Source: Marivirga sericea
GTDB lineage: Bacteria > Bacteroidota > Bacteroidia > Cytophagales > Cyclobacteriaceae
Length of the DNA: 64,000 nt
Assembly (NCBI RefSeq): GCF_900177665.1
Contig: NZ_FXAW01000006.1
Location: 1 to 64,000, forward strand
Direction of reading: 5' to 3'
Part shown: one piece after another, positions 61,040-64,000 of the stretch
Layout: the number at the start of each line of letters is the position of its first letter
How positions within the stretch are numbered: position 1 is the stretch's first letter
The notes under the pieces: generated by a model
Database searches by the model: none
What the model was told of the DNA's origin: nothing
What the model saw: only the letters and a program-made list of their open reading frames with translations
Program-made: the position numbers and the translations under genes

Positions 61040-62320
61040 ATGATTGAAGAAATCAAGAACAGTCAACAAGCCATTGACATGGAAAATAAGCACGGAGCTC
61101 ATAATTATCATCCGCTACCGGCCGTTTTAGCCAAAGGTGATGGAGTTTTCCTTTGGGATGTAGAAGGAAAAAAATATTATGACTTTTTATCTTCATACAG
61201 TGCGGTTAACCAAGGACACAGCCATCCAAGAATCTTAGAAACCCTTAAAAAGCAAGCGGAAACTTTGACTTTGACCTCAAGGGCTTTTTACAATAATATT
61301 TTAGGGCCATTTGAAAAGCATATAACCGAGTATTTCGGATTTGATAAAGTATTGGCCATGAATTCTGGTGCTGAGGCTGTTGAGTCTGCTTTAAAAATTG
61401 CTAGAAAATGGGCAACTGAGAAAAATGGAGTAGCACCAAATGCTGGGAAAGTGATTGTTGCTGAGCAAAACTTCCATGGTAGAACTACTACAGTTATTTC
61501 TTTCTCAAGTGATGAAAATGCAAAGAAAAACTTTGGTCCTTATACTCCTGGTTTCATAAAGATACCTTATAACGATACTGAAGCTTTAGATAAAATTTTA
61601 CAGGGTGAAGATAATATTGTTGGATTCTTGGTTGAGCCTATTCAAGGAGAAGCAGGAGTTTATAGACCAGACAATGATTACTTGAAGAAATGTAAAGAAA
61701 TCTGTCAAAAGCATAATGTATTATTTATTGCAGATGAAATCCAGACTGGAATTGCCAGAACGGGAAGTTTACTAGCTGTTTGCGGTGATTGCACTTGCCA
61801 AGGACATTGTGAAAAGCAATCGACCTATGTTGAACCTGATATTTTGATATTGGGAAAAGCTCTTTCCGGTGGCTTTTACCCAGTTTCTGCAGTATTAGCC
61901 AATGACCACATTATGGAGGTTTTAACACCAGGAACTCATGGTTCTACTTTCGGTGGAAACCCATTAGGGGCTGCCGTTGCACTTACTGCGCTAGAAGTAG
62001 TAAAAGATGAGAAGTTAGCACAAAACGCACGAAAGCTAGGACAGCTTTTCAGGGACAGAATGCAGAAATTTGTAGATTCTTCTGATATGGTCAACCTTGT
62101 GAGAGGTAAAGGACTTTTAAATGCTATCGTAATTAATGATTCTGAAGATAGCTCAACAGCTTGGGATATATGCATGGCTTTAAAAGAGAATGGTTTATTG
62201 GCTAAGCCTACTCACGGAAACATTATCCGATTTGCACCACCATTGGTAATCACAGAAGAGCAAATCAATGAATGCTGTGATATTATAGAGAAAACGATTA
62301 GCGGATTTAAGAAAAAGTAA
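61040..62320 (+). CDS. rocD: Ornithine--oxo-acid aminotransferase with a Cys-rich insert
   Basis: 426 residues, a class III PLP aminotransferase: YDFLSSYSAVNQGHSHPRI, MNSGAEAVESALKIARKW, ADEIQTGIARTG (Asp binding the PLP ring nitrogen) and the Schiff-base Lys273 in LILGKALSGGFYPVSA. It converts ornithine and 2-oxoglutarate to glutamate semialdehyde and glutamate. Just before the PLP Lys, residues 248-257 hold CGDCTCQGHC, an insert with four Cys and one His that could bind a metal or iron-sulfur cluster and is absent from well-studied OATs. Single gene, followed by a strong terminator. Confidence 0.92.
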   Translation: MIEEIKNSQQAIDMENKHGAHNYHPLPAVLAKGDGVFLWDVEGKKYYDFLSSYSAVNQGHSHPRILETLKKQAETLTLTSRAFYNNILGPFEKHITEYFGFDKVLAMNSGAEAVESALKIARKWATEKNGVAPNAGKVIVAEQNFHGRTTTVISFSSDENAKKNFGPYTPGFIKIPYNDTEALDKILQGEDNIVGFLVEPIQGEAGVYRPDNDYLKKCKEICQKHNVLFIADEIQTGIARTGSLLAVCGDCTCQGHCEKQSTYVEPDILILGKALSGGFYPVSAVLANDHIMEVLTPGTHGSTFGGNPLGAAVALTALEVVKDEKLAQNARKLGQLFRDRMQKFVDSSDMVNLVRGKGLLNAIVINDSEDSSTAWDICMALKENGLLAKPTHGNIIRFAPPLVITEEQINECCDIIEKTISGFKKK

Positions 62321-62344
62321 ACTCAATTATGGGTGGACTATAAA

Positions 62345-62388
62345 GAGGCTGTTAGAAAATTTTGCTTTTCTGACAGCCTCTTTTTTTT
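62345..62388. terminator. Strong rho-independent terminator after rocD
   Basis: Stem GAGGCTGTTAGAAAA with TTTTCTGACAGCCTC (15 bp, one T-G wobble), loop TTTGC-like, followed by eight Ts at 62381-62388. Faces rocD; may also serve the converging gene at 62393 weakly. Confidence 0.85.
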
Positions 62389-62392
62389 GGCA

Positions 62393-63898
62393 TCAGTAAT
62401 TCAATTTCACTTTATCAATGCTAAGCTCTTTCTCTTTTTCATCATACTCTAAAACCACAATATATCCTGCTTCAGAAGGTAAGACTTTAAACCTCTTTTC
62501 TTCCTCTGCTTCCATTAGATCAATAGTATCTGTTGAGAGTTTACCATCAGCGATAAAAACATTGCCGAAAACATATTTATCTGATTCCTTCTTTATTTCC
62601 AAGTAGTCTTGGTACCCGATACTTATGACATCTTTATCTGTACTACTAGTTGTGAATTCATAGTCATAACCGTTTAAAGCCTTCACTATCATGGCCAACA
62701 TTTGTGGACTAAACAGGGCAGCATTAGGTACTGATATATTGTTCTCAGCTTTTTCTATGGTTTCTATATTGGTCAAATTAAAATCCTTATCAAATTTAAA
62801 AATCATCATGTCTTTCACCACAATATCAAACCCAAGTCCTTTAAATTCTTTGTCATATTGTTCTCCTATGGCGTAGAAGTTGCCCATGTTGTCTTCCACA
62901 AAGTCGTGAAAAAACACATATCCAAAATCTTCAAATTCACCTTTTTCATCGACTTTAAAAAACTTTCCAGCATCTTCAGTCCAGGAGATATAATTTTTAC
63001 TTACTATTTCCCCAGAGTTATTGAGCGTATACTGAAATAGCCCCAAGCTCTTACTGGATATGATATTACTTTCTTTATTATAGTAATATCCTAATAAATG
63101 GAAGTTGCCGCTTTCATCAACTCTAAATCCATTAATAGGAGATAATTTATACTTACTATCATCTAGAGATTTTCTAAATAGTGGTTTTCCAGTCTTAGAG
63201 TCAAGAACCATTAAATTTAAATTAAAATCTTTGCTTAAAAGTCCATCTTTTTCCATGATAATGTTCATCATGATATCTTCATCTCCATAAAGCATGGTAG
63301 GAAAGAGATGAGTTTTCAATTTAGGATCACTACTATAATTCCAATTTTTACCTCCTTGAGATGAATAATAATCTATACTATATCCATAGTTTTTATTTTT
63401 CACAGTTCTGAAATCGGCAAAACCAAAATCTTTCAAGGGGAATAAAAAGATTGCCTGAGCACCTTTACTGCTCTGCATCTGGCGGAACTGGGCCTTTTCA
63501 ATCTTACCTACTTCTCGATCTTCCGCACTTAGTAGCTTAGCTGAATTATCTAACTGTTGCAACATCACTTTATCATTTTTATAATCATAAAGCTTTAGCA
63601 TAAGCGAATTACCATTATATACAGCATCCATTAGAAAGAGATGTTTTGAACTTTCAACGGTATGTTTACCCACCTCATTCAGATTTTGATCTAGTATCTG
63701 TAGTTCATAGTTGTAAGTCTTTCTATTTATTCTGTCAGTTTTATAAAATAGATAATGACCAACTACAATTTCATTATTAATAATTGATCCTGCATTTCTT
63801 AACTGAACTTCTACTATATCTTGAATCTTCTTCTCTTGCGCTTTGGCGCTTATCGCAATGATGAAGAAGCATAATGTTGCATAAAGTCTAATTTTCAT
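62393..63898 (-). CDS. Secreted protein of unknown function (501 aa)
   Basis: Not recognised. Signal peptide (cleavage near AISAKAQ), then about 480 residues of alternating short strands with repeated patterns such as NLMVLDSKTGKPLFRKSL and FRVDESGNFHLLGYYYN, and later FVEDNMGNFYAIGEQYD, which suggest a beta-propeller-like fold. No C-terminal sorting domain and no lipobox. It is likely periplasmic. It converges on rocD and starts close to the right edge of the window; nothing in its surroundings indicates a role. Confidence 0.65.
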   Translation of the reverse strand: MKIRLYATLCFFIIAISAKAQEKKIQDIVEVQLRNAGSIINNEIVVGHYLFYKTDRINRKTYNYELQILDQNLNEVGKHTVESSKHLFLMDAVYNGNSLMLKLYDYKNDKVMLQQLDNSAKLLSAEDREVGKIEKAQFRQMQSSKGAQAIFLFPLKDFGFADFRTVKNKNYGYSIDYYSSQGGKNWNYSSDPKLKTHLFPTMLYGDEDIMMNIIMEKDGLLSKDFNLNLMVLDSKTGKPLFRKSLDDSKYKLSPINGFRVDESGNFHLLGYYYNKESNIISSKSLGLFQYTLNNSGEIVSKNYISWTEDAGKFFKVDEKGEFEDFGYVFFHDFVEDNMGNFYAIGEQYDKEFKGLGFDIVVKDMMIFKFDKDFNLTNIETIEKAENNISVPNAALFSPQMLAMIVKALNGYDYEFTTSSTDKDVISIGYQDYLEIKKESDKYVFGNVFIADGKLSTDTIDLMEAEEEKRFKVLPSEAGYIVVLEYDEKEKELSIDKVKLNY

Positions 63899-64000
63899 TT
63901 TTTCTGATTTTATTAAAATTAATTACCGGGTTTTTAGTTTGTATTTGTTTAATGTGCTCAAAAAAGCTTCATCTTGGCTCAGGAACCTGCAATTTTCCAA

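Noticed and set aside
1-64000. tRNA, rRNA, transposase, integrase or attachment sites
   Set aside because: None found by reading; no direct repeats with integrase genes and no tRNA-like cloverleaf noticed, although short RNAs could be missed by eye.

Overview
The window looks like a Bacteroidota chromosome, most likely a marine gliding Cytophagales (Marivirga-like; this genus guess is tentative). Reasons: AT-rich DNA, several giant surface proteins ending in type IX secretion system (T9SS) type A or type B sorting domains, PorP/SprF-family outer-membrane proteins, DUF6452/DUF6048 and DUF4295 proteins, a bacillithiol gene (bshC), and promoters that fit the Bacteroidota consensus (TTG/TTTG, about 18-23 nt, then TAnnTTTG). 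I saw no rRNA, tRNA, CRISPR array, transposase or phage gene.

Layout. (1) 1-6026, plus strand: the 3' end of a giant adhesin with a type B sorting domain, then an overlapping PorP/SprF gene and a PD40-repeat gene. (2) 6171-24954: an exopolysaccharide island. It holds a membrane acyltransferase-like protein, a Wzz chain-length/BY-kinase-like protein, a 47-aa membrane protein next to a Wzy-like polymerase, a half-length TolC-like protein, glycosyltransferases, a SAM methyltransferase, a sulfotransferase, a polysaccharide pyruvyl transferase and a GT-C-like membrane protein. At 22543-24954 come a UbiA-family DPPR-synthase homologue and a DprE1 homologue. (3) 25357-29392: a secreted esterase-adhesin, then a DprE2 homologue translationally coupled to a HAD phosphatase. 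(4) 29540-48104, minus strand: a 3299-aa esterase-adhesin (type A tail), an acyltransferase-3, a PorP/SprF protein with a SPOR-like tail, and an 1884-aa esterase-adhesin with 16 PKD-like repeats (type B tail). (5) 48294-54199, minus strand: the other half of the polysaccharide machinery: two GT2 enzymes, a priming sugar-phosphate transferase with a receiver-like N-terminus, a single-domain response regulator, an 839-bp non-coding gap and a Wzx-like flippase. (6) 54294-63898: conserved chromosome: fthC, bshC, rimO, DUF6452/DUF6048, ftsY, rpmB-rpmG-DUF4295, rocD and a secreted protein of unknown function.

How it fits together. The island has most parts of a Wzx/Wzy-type export route (priming transferase, glycosyltransferases, flippase, polymerase, Wzz/kinase, TolC-like protein), plus decorations that would make the polymer acidic or substituted (sulfate, pyruvate, methyl, acyl). 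Inside it is a complete-looking set of homologues of the mycobacterial polyprenyl-phosphoryl-D-arabinofuranose pathway: Rv3806c-like UbiA, a HAD phosphatase, DprE1 and DprE2, with a GT-C-like membrane protein nearby that could use the product. Three paralogous secreted proteins share one N-terminal serine-esterase domain with an intact Ser-Asp-His triad, but carry different stalks and sorting tails. The most notable hypothesis is a Bacteroidota arabinofuranose-containing surface glycan made beside a family of T9SS-exported esterase-adhesins.
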